NCBI RefSeq assembly: GCF_029919115.1
Contig: NZ_CP123990.1
Location: 3,808,501 to 3,872,500, forward strand
Source: Variovorax paradoxus
GTDB taxonomy: Bacteria > Pseudomonadota > Gammaproteobacteria > Burkholderiales > Burkholderiaceae_C
Length of the DNA stretch: 64,000 nt
Direction: 5' to 3'
Part shown: positions 8,844 to 18,939 of the stretch, one piece after another
Layout: every line of letters begins with the position of its first letter
How positions within the stretch are numbered: position 1 is the first letter of the stretch
Made by a program: the position numbers and the translations under genes
Notes under the pieces: model-generated
Told to the model about the DNA's origin: nothing
What the model saw: the letters and a program-made list of their open reading frames with translations, nothing else
Database searches by the model: none

Positions 8844-11800
8844 TCGGCCACAACCTCCCGCTTGCGCCCGAAGCGCCGGCCCATGCGGTCGAAGGCCAGG
8901 TACACCACCGGCGTGGTGAAGAGCGTGAGCACCTGGCTCACCACCAGGCCGCCGAAGATGGCCAGGCCCAGCGGCCGGCGCAGCTCGGCGCCCTCGCCCC
9001 AGCCGAACATCAGCGGCAGCGCCGCAAAAAGCGCCGCCAGCGTCGTCATCAAGATGGGCCTGAAGCGCAGCAGCGCCGCTTGGTGAATGGCCTCGCGGGG
9101 CGACTTGCCCTCGCGCCGCTCGGCGTCGATTGCAAAGTCGATCATCATGATGGCGTTCTTCTTCACGATGCCGATCAGCAAGATGATGCCGATGATGCCG
9201 ATCACGCCCAGGTCGTTGCCCGTAACCATCAAGGCGAGCAGCGCGCCCACGCCGGCCGAGGGAAGCGTCGAGAGAATCGTCAGCGGGTGGATGTAGCTCT
9301 CATACAGCACGCCCAGCACGATGTACACGCACACCACCGCCGCAAGAATGAGCCACAGCTGGTTGGAGAGCGACTTTTCATAGGCGCCCGCCGCACCCAG
9401 GAAGCTCATGGTCATGCTCGCCGGCATGCCGATTTCTTTGGCCGCCGCCCGAATGGCCGCCACCGACTTTCCGAGCGCCACATTCTCGGCCGTGTCGAAG
9501 CCCACCGTGGCCGCAGGGTACTGCGCCACGTGCGTGACCTGCAGCGGCGCCGACTGCTCGCGCACCGTGGCAATCGACGACAGCGTGGTCGGCGCGCCGC
9601 TGCCGGTGCGCAACTGCAGGTTGCCCAAGAGCTGCGGCGAGGCGAGGGCTTCGCGCTGCGCTTCGAGGATCACGCGGTACTGGTTGGTTTCGGTGAAGAT
9701 GGTCGAGACGATGCGCTGGCCGAACGCGCTGTACAGCGTGTCGTCCACCGAACTGGCTGTGACCGAGAGGCGCGAGGCCGTGTTGCGGTCGATGTCGACA
9801 TAGGCGGCCAGGCCCTTGGCGCCCGCGTTGGTGGTGGGGTTGCGCACCAGCGGCTCGGAGCGCAGGCGCTCCACCAGCTTTTGCGCCCAGGTGTCGACCG
9901 TGTTGGTGTCCACCCCTTCGAGCGACACGCGGAATTCGGTCGGGCCGGTTTCCGCGTCGATGGTCAGGTCTTGCGTGGGCTGCAGGTACAGCGTAACGCC
10001 AGCCACCGAGCGCACCCGCTCGCGCAAGCGTTGCATGGTGTCTTCCTGGTTGCCCCGGTCGGCCTTCATGTTGATGAGCATGCTGCCGGTGTTCAGCGCC
10101 GTGTTGTTGGCGGCGTCTACGCCCACCACCGAACTCACGCTGGCCACTTCCGGGTCGGCGAGGATGGCGTTGGCAGCTTGCTGCTGCAGCTCGGACATGC
10201 GCGTGTACGACACGTCTTGCGCGGCTTCGATGCGCGCCTGCAGCTGGCCGGTGTCCTGCGTGGGAAAGAGCCCCTTCGGAATCACCATGTAGAGCAGCAC
10301 CGTGAGCGCCAGCGTGGCCACTGCCACGACAAGCGTCAGCGGCTGGTGGCGCAGCACCCATTGCAGCCACACGTCATAGCGAGAAATCACGCGGTCGAAG
10401 AAGCGCTGCACGCTGGCACCGAAGCGGCCGCCCTCCTCGGCCTGCGGCTTGAGCCAGCGCGCCGACATCATCGGCACCAGCGTGAGCGACACCACGGCGG
10501 AGATCAGGATGGTGATGGCCAGCGTGACGGCGAACTCGCGGAACAGCCGGCCCACCACGTCGCCCATGAACAGGAGCGGAATCAGCACCGCAATGAGCGA
10601 CACCGTGAGCGAAATGATGGTGAAGCCGATTTGCGTTGCGCCCTTGAGCGCGGCCTTGAACGGCGGATCGCCCTCTTCGAGGTAGCGCGCGATGTTCTCG
10701 ATCATCACGATCGCGTCGTCCACCACGAAGCCGGTGGCAATGGTCAGCGCCATCAGGCTCAGGTTGTTGAGGCTGTAGCCCAGCAGGTACATCAGCCCGC
10801 AGGTGCCGATGAGCGAAATCGGCACCGCAAGGCTCGCAATGACGGTTGCGCGCACGCTGTGCAGAAAGAAGAAGATCACCAGCACCACCATCACCACGGC
10901 CAGCCCGAGTTCCAACTGCACGTGCGAGACCGAAGCGCGAATGCCGGTGGTGCGGTCGCTCAGCACCTCTACCTTCAGGGAGCCCGGCAACGAGGCCTCG
11001 AGTTCGGGCAGTTGCTTTCTGATGGCATCGACCGTGCCGATCACGTTGGCGCCGGGCTGGCGTTGCACGTTCAGGATGATGGCCGGGTACAGCACCGGTT
11101 CCCGCTCGCCCACGCGCAATGCGGCCCACGCACCCAGCTGCGTGTTCTCGGCGCCGTCGACCACGCGCGCCACGTCGGTCATGCGCACCGGCGCGCCGTT
11201 CTTCCAGGCAACGATGAGGTTCTTGTAGTCGTCCGCCGTCACGAGCTGGTCGTTGGCGTTGATGGTGTAGGCCCTGCGCGGTCCGTCGAAGCTGCCCTTG
11301 GCGCTATTGGCGTTGGCCGCGGTAATGGCGCTGCGCAGCGTGTCCAGCCCAATGCCTACCGATGCGAGCGCGTTGGTGTCGGCCTGGATGCGCACCGCAG
11401 GGCGTTGCCCGCCCGAAAGCGACACCAGCCCCACGCCGCTCACCTGGCTGATCTTCTGCGCGAGCCGCGTGTTCACGAGGTTCTGCACCTCGGTGAGCGG
11501 CATGGTCTGGGAGCTGACCGCCAGTGTGAGTATGGGCGCGTCGGCCGGGTTTACCTTGGCGTACACGGGCGGCGCGGGCAAGTCGGCCGGCAGCAGCGAG
11601 CCGCCCGCATTGATGGCGGCCTGCACCTGCTGCTCGGCCACGTCCAGCGTCTGGTCGAGCGCGAACTGCAGCGTGACGATCGACACGCCTGCCGAGCTCA
11701 CTGAGCTCATGCGGTTGAGCCCGGCCATCTGGCCGAACTGGCGCTCCAGCGGCGCCGTGACGGTGCGGCTCATGACCTCGGGGCTGGCGCCCGGGTAGAG

Positions 11801-11947
11801 GGTCTGCACCTGGATGGTGGGGTAGTCGACCTGAGGCAGTGCGGCCAGCGGCAGCAGCCGCAGGCCCACGAAGCCGGCCAGCACAATGGCCACCATCAGC
11901 AGCGCGGTGGCCACCGGCCGTTCGATAAAAGGGCGTGAGGGGCTCAT
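8840..11947 (-). CDS. RND multidrug efflux permease, MdtB/MuxB-like
   Basis: 1035 residues from ATG 11947 ([20 protein letters not shown]). In-frame starts further upstream extend into the spacer and back over the adaptor gene and are rejected. It has the TM4 proton-relay pair in [19 protein letters not shown] and the usual RND two-fold repeat. It lies between the adaptor gene (44-nt gap) and the MdtC-like gene (4-nt overlap). Unlike its partner it lacks the Ser/Thr-rich periplasmic insertion. Two adjacent, clearly different RND subunits are the signature of MdtABC/MuxABC systems, which export for example bile salts, novobiocin or aromatic compounds in other species; the local substrate is unknown. 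Confidence 0.93.
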   Translation of the reverse strand: MSPSRPFIERPVATALLMVAIVLAGFVGLRLLPLAALPQVDYPTIQVQTLYPGASPEVMSRTVTAPLERQFGQMAGLNRMSSVSSAGVSIVTLQFALDQTLDVAEQQVQAAINAGGSLLPADLPAPPVYAKVNPADAPILTLAVSSQTMPLTEVQNLVNTRLAQKISQVSGVGLVSLSGGQRPAVRIQADTNALASVGIGLDTLRSAITAANANSAKGSFDGPRRAYTINANDQLVTADDYKNLIVAWKNGAPVRMTDVARVVDGAENTQLGAWAALRVGEREPVLYPAIILNVQRQPGANVIGTVDAIRKQLPELEASLPGSLKVEVLSDRTTGIRASVSHVQLELGLAVVMVVLVIFFFLHSVRATVIASLAVPISLIGTCGLMYLLGYSLNNLSLMALTIATGFVVDDAIVMIENIARYLEEGDPPFKAALKGATQIGFTIISLTVSLIAVLIPLLFMGDVVGRLFREFAVTLAITILISAVVSLTLVPMMSARWLKPQAEEGGRFGASVQRFFDRVISRYDVWLQWVLRHQPLTLVVAVATLALTVLLYMVIPKGLFPTQDTGQLQARIEAAQDVSYTRMSELQQQAANAILADPEVASVSSVVGVDAANNTALNTGSMLINMKADRGNQEDTMQRLRERVRSVAGVTLYLQPTQDLTIDAETGPTEFRVSLEGVDTNTVDTWAQKLVERLRSEPLVRNPTTNAGAKGLAAYVDIDRNTASRLSVTASSVDDTLYSAFGQRIVSTIFTETNQYRVILEAQREALASPQLLGNLQLRTGSGAPTTLSSIATVREQSAPLQVTHVAQYPAATVGFDTAENVALGKSVAAIRAAAKEIGMPASMTMSFLGAAGAYEKSLSNQLWLILAAVVCVYIVLGVLYESYIHPLTILSTLPSAGVGALLALMVTGNDLGVIGIIGIILLIGIVKKNAIMMIDFAIDAERREGKSPREAIHQAALLRFRPILMTTLAALFAALPLMFGWGEGAELRRPLGLAIFGGLVVSQVLTLFTTPVVYLAFDRMGRRFGRKREVVAE

Positions 11948-11990
11948 CGCGAACGCGCTCGCTTGTTCCGTGTGTTGTTGCCGATGCTCG

Positions 11991-13325
11991 TCATTGCGGC
12001 GGACGCTGGCGCCGCCGCTCTCCACCGCCCTCGCCGCGCTCTCCACGCGGGCCCGATGCCCCGCCGCGGGGCCCCGAGGGGCCGCCGCGCGGGCCGGCCG
12101 CGGGCCTGTCGCCCTGCAGCTGCACGACAGCGCCGTCCTTGATGCGGTCGCCGCCTTCGGTCACCACGTTCTCGCCGGCCTTCAGGCCCGAGGTGATGGC
12201 CACCACTTCGACATTCGCCTCGCCGCGCTTCACCTGGCGCATCGAGACGGTGCGGTCCTGGTTGATGACATACACGTAGTCGCCATTGGGCCCGGTGCGC
12301 ACCGCCGTGACCGGCACCACCACCGCGCGCACCTTGCGCAGCAGCATCTGCACGTTGACGAACTGGCTCGGGAACAGCGTGGTCTGCGCATTGCCGAAGC
12401 GGGCCTTGGCCTTGACCGTGCCGGTGGTGGTGTCCACCACGTTGTCGAGCGTGGAAAAGGTGCCCGCGTCGAGCGTTGCCGCGCGGGTGCGGTCGAAGGC
12501 GGTAACCTGCAGCGGCTCGCCCTTGGCAAGCTGCGCCTGGATGTCGGGCACGCGGTCTTGCGGCACCGAGAACTGCACGTCGATCGGGTTCATCTGCGTG
12601 ATGACGGCGATGCCCGTGGTTGCGTTGGCGGTAACGGTATTGCCCGCATCCACCGCCCGCAGGCCGATGCGGCCGGCCACGGGCGCGGTAATGCGGGTGT
12701 AGTCGAGGTTGAGCTTGGCGGCTGCCTCGGCGGCCAGGTCGGTGGTGACCGTGCCTTCGAGCTGCCGGACCAGCGCGGCCTGGGTGTCCACGTCTTGCCG
12801 GGCGATGGAATCTTGCGTCAGCAAGGTGCGGTAGCGGGCGAGCGTGACGCGCGCCGCCTCCAGTTGCGCCTCGTCGCGCTGGCGCGTGCCGCGCGCCTGC
12901 ATCAGCGCCTGCTCGTAGGGCCGGGGGTCGATGCGCGCAAGCAGCTGGTTCCTGGCAACGGTCTGCCCTTCGGTGAACAGCACCTCGGTAAGAACACCGC
13001 CCACCTGCGCCCTGAGCGTGATGGTTGCCAGCGGCGTAACTGTTCCGAGCGCGTCGATGGTCACCGGCAGCTCGATCTCGCGCGCCACCGCGTTGCCGAC
13101 CGTGACGGTGGCGCCGCCAAAGCCCGGTCCGCCGGCGGTGCTGCTCTTGCGGTTGATGAGGTACCAGGCGCCGCCTCCCAGCGCCAGCAGCAACAGCAGC
13201 GCAATGAGGCTGCCAAGCCAGAGCCGGCGGCGCGAAGGCGGCCGGGGCGGCGGAGACGAGGCTGGGTGTACCGGTTGAACAGCAGGCGAATCGCCGGAAG
13301 AAGGCTCGGAGTTCGGTGATTCCAT
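11991..13325 (-). CDS. Periplasmic adaptor (membrane fusion) subunit, MdtA-like
   Basis: 444 residues from ATG 13325 ([13 protein letters not shown]); an ATG seven codons upstream is possible. A Pro-rich cytoplasmic lead is followed by one transmembrane anchor ([20 protein letters not shown]). Next come the HlyD/RND lipoyl and hairpin regions ([39 protein letters not shown]) and a beta-barrel domain. The last 45 residues are an unusual Gly/Arg/Pro-rich tail ([20 protein letters not shown]). First gene of the efflux operon. The upstream spacer contains inverted and direct repeats that could be regulator sites, but no regulator gene is adjacent. Confidence 0.92.
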   Translation of the reverse strand: MESPNSEPSSGDSPAVQPVHPASSPPPRPPSRRRLWLGSLIALLLLLALGGGAWYLINRKSSTAGGPGFGGATVTVGNAVAREIELPVTIDALGTVTPLATITLRAQVGGVLTEVLFTEGQTVARNQLLARIDPRPYEQALMQARGTRQRDEAQLEAARVTLARYRTLLTQDSIARQDVDTQAALVRQLEGTVTTDLAAEAAAKLNLDYTRITAPVAGRIGLRAVDAGNTVTANATTGIAVITQMNPIDVQFSVPQDRVPDIQAQLAKGEPLQVTAFDRTRAATLDAGTFSTLDNVVDTTTGTVKAKARFGNAQTTLFPSQFVNVQMLLRKVRAVVVPVTAVRTGPNGDYVYVINQDRTVSMRQVKRGEANVEVVAITSGLKAGENVVTEGGDRIKDGAVVQLQGDRPAAGPRGGPSGPRGGASGPRGERGEGGGERRRQRPPQ

Positions 13326-13360
13326 GTGTGGTGAGGCAGTGCGCAAGTACGGCCGCTAGT

Positions 13361-13414
13361 GGAGCGCTGGATCGTAGCGCTCCTGTCTTATGAACCGTAA
13401 AGCACCGGTAAAGC
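13361..13414. promoter_or_regulatory. Palindrome and tandem repeat upstream of efflux operon
   Basis: Between the adaptor gene (start 13325, minus) and the next plus-strand gene (start 13551) there is a perfect inverted repeat GGAGCGCT-7 nt-AGCGCTCC (13361-13383). Directly beside it is a near-identical tandem pair ACCGTAAAGC / ACCGGTAAAGC (13394-13414). Spaced direct repeats are typical of OmpR-type response-regulator sites; the palindrome could be an operator or an mRNA hairpin. Role is inferred from position only. Confidence 0.4.
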
Positions 13415-13550
13415 TTCGGAAAACGCCACGTTTCGCGCCGGTTGGCCGCGTTCCGCGCCGCCGGCCTGCATTTCGTCGCACAGCCGTGGTGCGGGCGCGG
13501 CTGGGACGGCAAAGTCCGCCCATCGAATCATCTTTGACCGGAGAAACACC

Positions 13551-14072
13551 ATGCTGCTGCAAATCATTCTTCACACCCCCAAGTGGGTCTTTGCCGTCTT
13601 CGTGCTGCTCGTGTGGCTAGGGTGCAAGCAACTGCTGGGGGGCAGCGTCAGCCTGGCCAAGATCACGGTGATGCCGATTGCCATGACCGGCCTCTCGCTG
13701 GCCGGCGTGGTCTCGGCCTTTGGCGATTCGCCCGGTGCCTTGCTCGGCTGGGCCGTGGCGATGGCGGCGCTGGTGCTGCTGGTGCTCCAGCAGCCCCTGC
13801 CTTCCACCACGCGCTACGACCGTGCCGCACGCGAATTTCATGTGGCGGGCAGCGCCGTGCCGCTGGTGCTGATGATGGGTATTTTCTTCACCAAGTACGT
13901 GGTGGGCGTGGCCCTGGCCATGCGCCCAGAATTGCGCCAGCAGGCCGCCTTCGCGGTGGGGATTCCCATGCTGTACGGCGCCTTCAGCGGCATTTTCGCG
14001 GCGCGGGCCGTGCGGCTTTGGCGCCTGGCCATCCGCACCGGCGCCATGGCCGCGGAAGCCCGCGCGGCCTAA
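13551..14072 (+). CDS. Four-helix membrane protein (DUF6622-like), function unknown
   Basis: 173 residues. ATG 13551 follows GGAG about 8 nt upstream. The sequence opens MLLQIILHTPKWVFAVFVLL and has about five hydrophobic segments (residues ~10-30, 35-58, 62-80, 100-120 and 130-150). It resembles the DUF6622 family from memory; no enzymatic motif is visible. It precedes the 2TM protein and the LytS/LytTR pair on the same strand but is separated from them by 63 nt, so it could be part of the same transcription unit. Confidence 0.65.
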   Translation: MLLQIILHTPKWVFAVFVLLVWLGCKQLLGGSVSLAKITVMPIAMTGLSLAGVVSAFGDSPGALLGWAVAMAALVLLVLQQPLPSTTRYDRAAREFHVAGSAVPLVLMMGIFFTKYVVGVALAMRPELRQQAAFAVGIPMLYGAFSGIFAARAVRLWRLAIRTGAMAAEARAA

Positions 14073-14135
14073 GATCGCCAGCCGATTCATCGACTGCATC
14101 AGGACATTCGAACCATTGTTTATCGGAGAACCGTC

Positions 14136-14432
14136 GTGAACCACACACAAGCGAACCCTTCCGCCCCCGACATCGAAAAGCGAGCGCGCCGCCGCGCCGG
14201 CGCCAAGATGGGCTGGTACATCCATGCCTTCGTCTATGTGCTGGTCAACCTTGGGCTGGTGGCGCTCTCCGCGTCGCGCGGCCATGGCTGGGCGGTGTAT
14301 CCGCTCATGGGCTGGGGCCTGGGCCTGCTGATCCATGGCGCCGTGATCTGGTTCATTGCGCCCGGCGGCGGTTTTTATGACCGGCTGGTAGAACGCGAAC
14401 GGCAAGCCCTGCGCGCCGGAGAGCGCGGATGA
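14136..14432 (+). CDS. 2TM domain protein
   Basis: 98 residues with a GTG start at 14136, preceded by CGGAGA. The protein has a basic lead (EKRARRRAGAKMGWYIHAFV) followed by two membrane helices separated by a short loop, then an amphipathic tail FYDRLVERERQALRAGERG. This is the 2TM domain pattern, often found next to or fused with LytS-type sensor kinases. Its stop overlaps the kinase start by 4 nt, so the two are translationally coupled and probably interact at the membrane. Confidence 0.8.
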   Translation: MNHTQANPSAPDIEKRARRRAGAKMGWYIHAFVYVLVNLGLVALSASRGHGWAVYPLMGWGLGLLIHGAVIWFIAPGGGFYDRLVERERQALRAGERG

Positions 14433-15502
14433 GTGTTGGCGCGCTCCCCCGTTTTCGCGCGGAGAACATCCGCAGCATGCTCAGGCATGGGCTGATCACG
14501 GTGGCCTTCTGCTGCTTCATCGCGGCGGCGCTGGCCATCACACAGCACGGGGACTGGGGCGCGCAGATGGTGTATTCGCTGTCGATCGGGTTGATCAGCT
14601 GGCTCTTCATCGATGTGGGCCGGCTGCTGATCAGCGGACACCGCGAAATTCTCTGGCCAACCGGCCCCTGGGGCTATCTGCTGGTTGCGGCCGGTGTGCT
14701 GGCCGGCTTTTTCGGGGGCAATGCGATCGGCGACGCATGGACCCACCAGCCCTTGCTCAACTTCAGCAGCTTCGAGGAGCGCAGGCTCGCCACCACCATC
14801 ATCATCACGGTGACGGCCACCATCTGCATGTGCTTCTTTTTCTACAGCCTGGGGCGCAGCAAGTACATGCGCAGCCAGATCGAGCAGGCGCAGCGCAACG
14901 CCACCGAGGCGCGGCTCAAGCTGCTGGAGGCGCAACTCGAACCGCATATGCTGTTCAACACGCTGGCCAACCTGCGCGTGCTGATCACCATCGATCCGCC
15001 CCGCGCAGTGGCCATGCTCGACCGCCTGAACAACTACCTGCGCATGACGCTCAGCGGCTCGCGCGCGCTCTCGCATCCGCTGTCGGCCGAATTCGAACGG
15101 CTTGCCGACTACCTCGAGCTGATGTCCGTTCGCATGGGCGAGCGCCTGCACTACACGCTAGACCTGCCCGCCGACTTGCGCGACACACCGGTGCCGCCGT
15201 TGTTGTTGCAGCCACTGGTTGAAAACAGCATTCGCCACGGGCTGGAGCCCAAGGTCGAGGGCGGCAAGATAGCAGTGCGCGCAAGGCAGGACGCAGGCCG
15301 GCTGGTCATTGAAGTGAGCGACACCGGCGTCGGCCTCGGTGCAACCCAGCCCGCGCAATCCGGAGGCAGCGGCTTCGGGCTCGAACAGGTTCGCGAACGG
15401 CTTGCCACGGTGTATGGCGACCAGGGCCGCATGAGCCTGGCCGCCGCGCCCGCGGGCGGCACCTGCGCCACACTCAGCCTTCCGTTGCCACCACACGCAT
15501 GA
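14429..15502 (+). CDS. LytS/AlgZ-type sensor histidine kinase
   Basis: 357 residues. Four transmembrane helices lie in residues ~20-150 with little periplasmic sequence, then a His_kinase domain in which the phospho-acceptor is His173 (context LLEAQLEPHMLFNTLANLR). The HATPase domain follows with the N-box VENSIRHGLEPKV and glycine boxes VSDTGVGLG and GSGFGLEQVRERL. It overlaps the 2TM gene before it and the LytTR regulator after it by 4 nt each. The pair would sense a membrane or envelope signal; the target genes are unknown. Confidence 0.9.
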   Translation: MSVGALPRFRAENIRSMLRHGLITVAFCCFIAAALAITQHGDWGAQMVYSLSIGLISWLFIDVGRLLISGHREILWPTGPWGYLLVAAGVLAGFFGGNAIGDAWTHQPLLNFSSFEERRLATTIIITVTATICMCFFFYSLGRSKYMRSQIEQAQRNATEARLKLLEAQLEPHMLFNTLANLRVLITIDPPRAVAMLDRLNNYLRMTLSGSRALSHPLSAEFERLADYLELMSVRMGERLHYTLDLPADLRDTPVPPLLLQPLVENSIRHGLEPKVEGGKIAVRARQDAGRLVIEVSDTGVGLGATQPAQSGGSGFGLEQVRERLATVYGDQGRMSLAAAPAGGTCATLSLPLPPHA

Positions 15503-16353
15503 ACCCGACCGCACTCATCGCCGAAGACGAGCCCCTGCTTGCTCAGGCCCTCAAGGCCGAACTGGCCGCGGCGTGGCCCGAACTGCAGGTGGCTGCCATC
15601 GTGGGCGACGGCCACAGCGCCGTGCGCGAGGCGCTGCAGCTGCTGCCGCAGGTGCTTTTCTTCGACATTCGCATGCCCGGCCTGGACGGCCTGGGTGCCG
15701 CGGCCGAACTGGCCGACCGTTGGCCCACCGACGAAGCGCCCATGCCGCAGCTCGTCTTTGTGACCGCCTACGACGAATACGCCGCCCGCGCGTTCGAGAC
15801 CCAGGCAATCGACTACGTGCTCAAGCCCGTGCAACCCGAGCGCCTGCGCAAGACCGTGCTGCGGCTCCAGCAGGCGTTGGCCTCTCAGCCGCAGCATGCA
15901 AAGCCGGCCGCGGCAGACGAGGCACTGGAAAGAACCCTTGCGCAATGGCGCCAGCTGCTGAATGCGGCCGGCGCAGGTGCGGGTGCCGCCAATGGCGGAT
16001 CGGCAGCGCAGGCCGCTACCGCGCCGCTGAAGATGATTGCCGCCAGCGAAGCCGGCGGCGCCACCGTGCGCATGGTTCCGATCGATCAGGTGCTGTACTT
16101 CGAGGCGGCCGACAAATACATCCGTGTGCTGACCGCTACGCATGAGTACCTGATTCGCACGCCGCTCAAGCAACTGCTGACGCAGCTCGACCCCGAGATC
16201 TTCTGGCAGGTACACCGCGCGGTGGTGGTGCGCAGCGCGGCCATCGAAGCGGTGCACCGCGACGAGGCCGGCAAGCTGCACCTAGACCTGAAAGGCCGGC
16301 CCGAGAAAATTCCCGTCAGCCGCCTTTACGGCCACCTCTTTCGTGCGATGTGA
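15499..16353 (+). CDS. LytTR-family response regulator
   Basis: 284 residues. The receiver domain has the acidic pocket IAEDEP and the phospho-acceptor Asp56 in VLFFDIRMPGLDGL, plus the conserved lysine in DYVLKPVQPERL. An Ala-rich linker (about residues 130-175) leads to a C-terminal LytTR DNA-binding domain, seen as YFEAADKYIRVLTATHEYLI and FWQVHRAVVVRSAAI. It is the partner of the coupled LytS-type kinase. A strong hairpin terminator follows the stop codon. Confidence 0.92.
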   Translation: MNPTALIAEDEPLLAQALKAELAAAWPELQVAAIVGDGHSAVREALQLLPQVLFFDIRMPGLDGLGAAAELADRWPTDEAPMPQLVFVTAYDEYAARAFETQAIDYVLKPVQPERLRKTVLRLQQALASQPQHAKPAAADEALERTLAQWRQLLNAAGAGAGAANGGSAAQAATAPLKMIAASEAGGATVRMVPIDQVLYFEAADKYIRVLTATHEYLIRTPLKQLLTQLDPEIFWQVHRAVVVRSAAIEAVHRDEAGKLHLDLKGRPEKIPVSRLYGHLFRAM

Positions 16354-16374
16354 AATCGATAGTCAAGCGCGCAT

Positions 16375-16410
16375 AAAAAAGCCGGCCCTTTCAGGGAGCC
16401 GGCTTTTTTT
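16375..16410. terminator. Bidirectional rho-independent terminator
   Basis: A-run, then GCCGGC and GCCGGC arms around a CCTTTCAGGGA core, then a T-run (16375-16410). The A-tract on one side and T-tract on the other let it serve both the LytTR gene (plus strand, ending 16353) and the Tyr/Pro-rich protein gene (minus strand, ending 16447). Confidence 0.9.
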
Positions 16411-16446
16411 GACTTTTGGCGAATCGCGCCTTGAAGGCGCTACCGC

Positions 16447-16791
16447 TTAGCGCCAGTGGCGATGGCCGTGGCCATAGCCGCGGTAGTAGCCACGCGGCGC
16501 GTAATACGCCGGGGGAGCGTAGTACACCGGGGCCGGGCGGTAATACACCGGCGGCGGCGGACGGTAGTACACCGGGGGCGGCGGTGCGTAGTACACCGGT
16601 GCCGGAGCGGCGTAGACCGGGGCCGGGTAGTAGGCCGGAGCGCCAACGCCCACGGACACGCCCGGAAGGCCCACGCCCACCGACCAGCTCACGTCACCGC
16701 GGGCACTGGCCGAAGTGGCCGCAAACAAGGCGCCGGCTGCCACGACACCCGCGGCGGCCCATTTGAAGAAGGTTGAACGTGTGAGGCTCAT
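16447..16791 (-). CDS. Exported Tyr/Pro-rich repeat protein, function unknown
   Basis: 114 residues from ATG 16791; CAGGAG lies about 10 nt upstream, and the longer frame from 16971 runs into the divergent glnS promoter. Residues 1-35 are a Sec signal peptide (FFKWAAAGVVAAGALFAATS, cleavage near SASA|RG). The mature part is low-complexity with repeats of the form VYYxPPPPVYYRP, ending in a Gly/Tyr/Arg/His tail. Such proteins are common in Burkholderiales and probably sit in the periplasm or outer surface. No catalytic motif is seen. Confidence 0.8.
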   Translation of the reverse strand: MSLTRSTFFKWAAAGVVAAGALFAATSASARGDVSWSVGVGLPGVSVGVGAPAYYPAPVYAAPAPVYYAPPPPVYYRPPPPVYYRPAPVYYAPPAYYAPRGYYRGYGHGHRHWR

Positions 16792-16925
16792 GATCTTTGA
16801 ACTCCTGGTTGGGGCGTTTCCGCCCATGTAGGTATTGAACGCGCCAAATGCAAAGCGGTTGCCCGCCGTAATGTGAAGAACGTTGCCAAACGTAACTGGC
16901 AAGGGGTGCACTCTAGAATGCCGCA

Positions 16926-18740
16926 ATGACCTCCCCGACCCACAAAGACAGCGCGAAAACGGCCGCTGCACCGAGTAATTTCTTGCGCCACGTGATCGAA
17001 AACGACCTTGCGCAGGGTGCCTATTCTGGCCGCAAGTGGGGTGGCTCGCCCGGCGATGCTGCCCATCATGCCCAGGGCATGGCCGATCCGGCCAAGGTTC
17101 GCATGCGTTTTCCGCCCGAGCCCAATGGTTACCTGCACATCGGCCATGCCAAGAGCATCTGGCTCAATTTCGAGCTGGCCAAGGAATACGGGGGCGTGTG
17201 CCACCTGCGCTTCGACGACACCAATCCCGAGAAGGAAGAGCAGGAATACGTCGATTCGATCCGCGATGCGGTGAAGTGGCTCGGCTACGAAACCTACCTG
17301 GCAGACCGCCCCAGCGCCCCCGGCACCCTGCAGCCCCACGAGTATTTTGCGAGCGACTACTTCGACTTCATGTACCGCGCCGCCGAATACCTGATTGGTG
17401 CCGGCCTGGCCTATGTGGACGAACAAAGCGCAGAAGAAATTCGCGCCAACCGCGGCGACTTCAACACGCCCGGCACCGACAGCCCCTTCCGCAGCCGCAG
17501 CCTTGAAGAAAACCTTGCCCGCTTCCGCGCCATGCGAGACGGCCAGTTGCCCGACGGCGCCGCCGTCCTGCGCGCCAAAATCGACATGGCAAGCCCCAAC
17601 ATCAACATGCGCGACCCCGCGCTGTACCGCATACGGCGCGCAACGCATCACAACACCGGCGATAAATGGTGCATCTACCCGATGTACACCTTTGCGCACC
17701 CGATCGAAGACGCGCTGGAGCAGATCACCCACTCCATCTGCACCTTGGAGTTCGAAGACCAGCGCCCCTTCTACGACTGGCTGCTCGACCGCCTTGCCGA
17801 AGGCGGCCTCATCGCCAGCCCGCATCCGCGCCAGTATGAATTTGCGCGCCTCAACGTCACCCACGTGCTCACCAGCAAGCGCAAGCTGCGCCAACTGGTC
17901 GAAGAAAAGCACGTCGACGGCTGGGACGACCCCCGCATGCCTACCCTGGCGGGCCTGCGCCGCCGCGGCTACACGCCCGAGGCGCTGCGGCTGTTCTGCG
18001 AACGCAGCGGCACCACCAAGTCCGGCGGCTGGATCGACTACGCCAGCCTGGAAGCGGCGCTGCGCGACACCCTCGACCCTATCGCGCCGCGCGCCATGGC
18101 CGTGCTCGACCCTGTGAAGCTGGTTATTACCAACTGGGGCGAACTCATGGGCGGCGACGACTTCCTGGACGACTGCTCCGCCCCCGTGCACCCGCACCAC
18201 CCCGAAATGGGCAAGCGCGAGTTCAAGCTGGGCCGCGAGGTGTGGATCGAGCGCACCGACTACGAGGAAGTGCAGCCCAAGGGCTTCTTCCGCCTGTTCC
18301 CCGGCAACAAGGTGCGGCTCAAATACGGCCACGTCATCGAATGCACCGGCGGCACCAAGGACGCGAGCGGCAAGCTCATTGAAGTGCAAGCCACGCTGGT
18401 GCCCGACACCAAGAGCGGCACGCCCGGCGCCGACGCCATCAAGGTGAAGGGCAACATCACCTGGGTGGCTGCGGCGGATGCGGTGCAGGCCGAAGTGCGC
18501 TTGTATGAGCGGCTGTTTGCGGCAGCCAACCCGGGCAGCGGCGAGCTGATGGACGAACTGAACAAGGCCAGCCTTGAAACCTGCTCTGCGTTCGTCGAGC
18601 CGTCATTGGCCAAGGCTGAAGACGGCGCGGCATTTCAGTTCGAGCGGCACGGGTACTTCGTGCTCGATGCGAAGGCGGGTGCATCAGGCGTTCTCGTGTT
18701 CAATCGGGCCGCCGGGATGAGGGATGGTTGGAGCAAATAA
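16926..18740 (+). CDS. glnS: Glutaminyl-tRNA synthetase
   Basis: 604 residues. A class I synthetase that charges tRNA-Gln with glutamine in the cytoplasm. The HIGH motif is in FPPEPNGYLHIGHAKSIWL, and the KMSKS-like loop reads VLTSKRKLRQLVEEKHVDGW, with SKRK at the usual place. The bacterial GlnRS-specific stretch FYDWLLDRL and the C-terminal anticodon-binding beta-barrels (EVWIERTDYEEVQPKGFFRL) are present. The N-terminus carries about 20 extra residues compared with the E. coli enzyme. It is single-gene and divergent from the Tyr/Pro-rich protein. A palindrome lies just after the stop. Confidence 0.96.
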   Translation: MTSPTHKDSAKTAAAPSNFLRHVIENDLAQGAYSGRKWGGSPGDAAHHAQGMADPAKVRMRFPPEPNGYLHIGHAKSIWLNFELAKEYGGVCHLRFDDTNPEKEEQEYVDSIRDAVKWLGYETYLADRPSAPGTLQPHEYFASDYFDFMYRAAEYLIGAGLAYVDEQSAEEIRANRGDFNTPGTDSPFRSRSLEENLARFRAMRDGQLPDGAAVLRAKIDMASPNINMRDPALYRIRRATHHNTGDKWCIYPMYTFAHPIEDALEQITHSICTLEFEDQRPFYDWLLDRLAEGGLIASPHPRQYEFARLNVTHVLTSKRKLRQLVEEKHVDGWDDPRMPTLAGLRRRGYTPEALRLFCERSGTTKSGGWIDYASLEAALRDTLDPIAPRAMAVLDPVKLVITNWGELMGGDDFLDDCSAPVHPHHPEMGKREFKLGREVWIERTDYEEVQPKGFFRLFPGNKVRLKYGHVIECTGGTKDASGKLIEVQATLVPDTKSGTPGADAIKVKGNITWVAAADAVQAEVRLYERLFAAANPGSGELMDELNKASLETCSAFVEPSLAKAEDGAAFQFERHGYFVLDAKAGASGVLVFNRAAGMRDGWSK

Positions 18741-18757
18741 GAATCTAGTCGCGCTGC

Positions 18758-18778
18758 ATACGGCTCAATGAGCCGTAT
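18758..18778. terminator. Palindrome after glnS, probable terminator
   Basis: Perfect inverted repeat ATACGGCTCA-A-TGAGCCGTAT starting 18 nt after the glnS stop. It can fold as a stem of eight or so pairs with a short loop. The following sequence is TTCGATCTTG rather than a clean T-run, so termination efficiency is uncertain. It also marks the edge of the AT-richer segment that follows. Confidence 0.55.
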
Positions 18779-18939
18779 TCGATCTTGATGAAACTTCAAC
18801 GAGAGTCGCAACAAATTCGCCCGCGACCAGTCAGTTGTTTCTTCTAAGCATGCGACTTTTTCGGGTTTTCAAATTCACGAAACATCAGCTCAGCATCGCA
18901 AGCTGGCCGCTCCTACAAACCGAATAAGAGGACGAAGAT

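Noticed and set aside
6306..11704. Very long open frames (900-1000 codons) on the plus strand across the RND genes
   Set aside because: They are antisense shadows of the GC-rich RND genes: low-complexity His/Arg/Gly composition, no domain, no start region. The minus-strand frames match RND pumps throughout.
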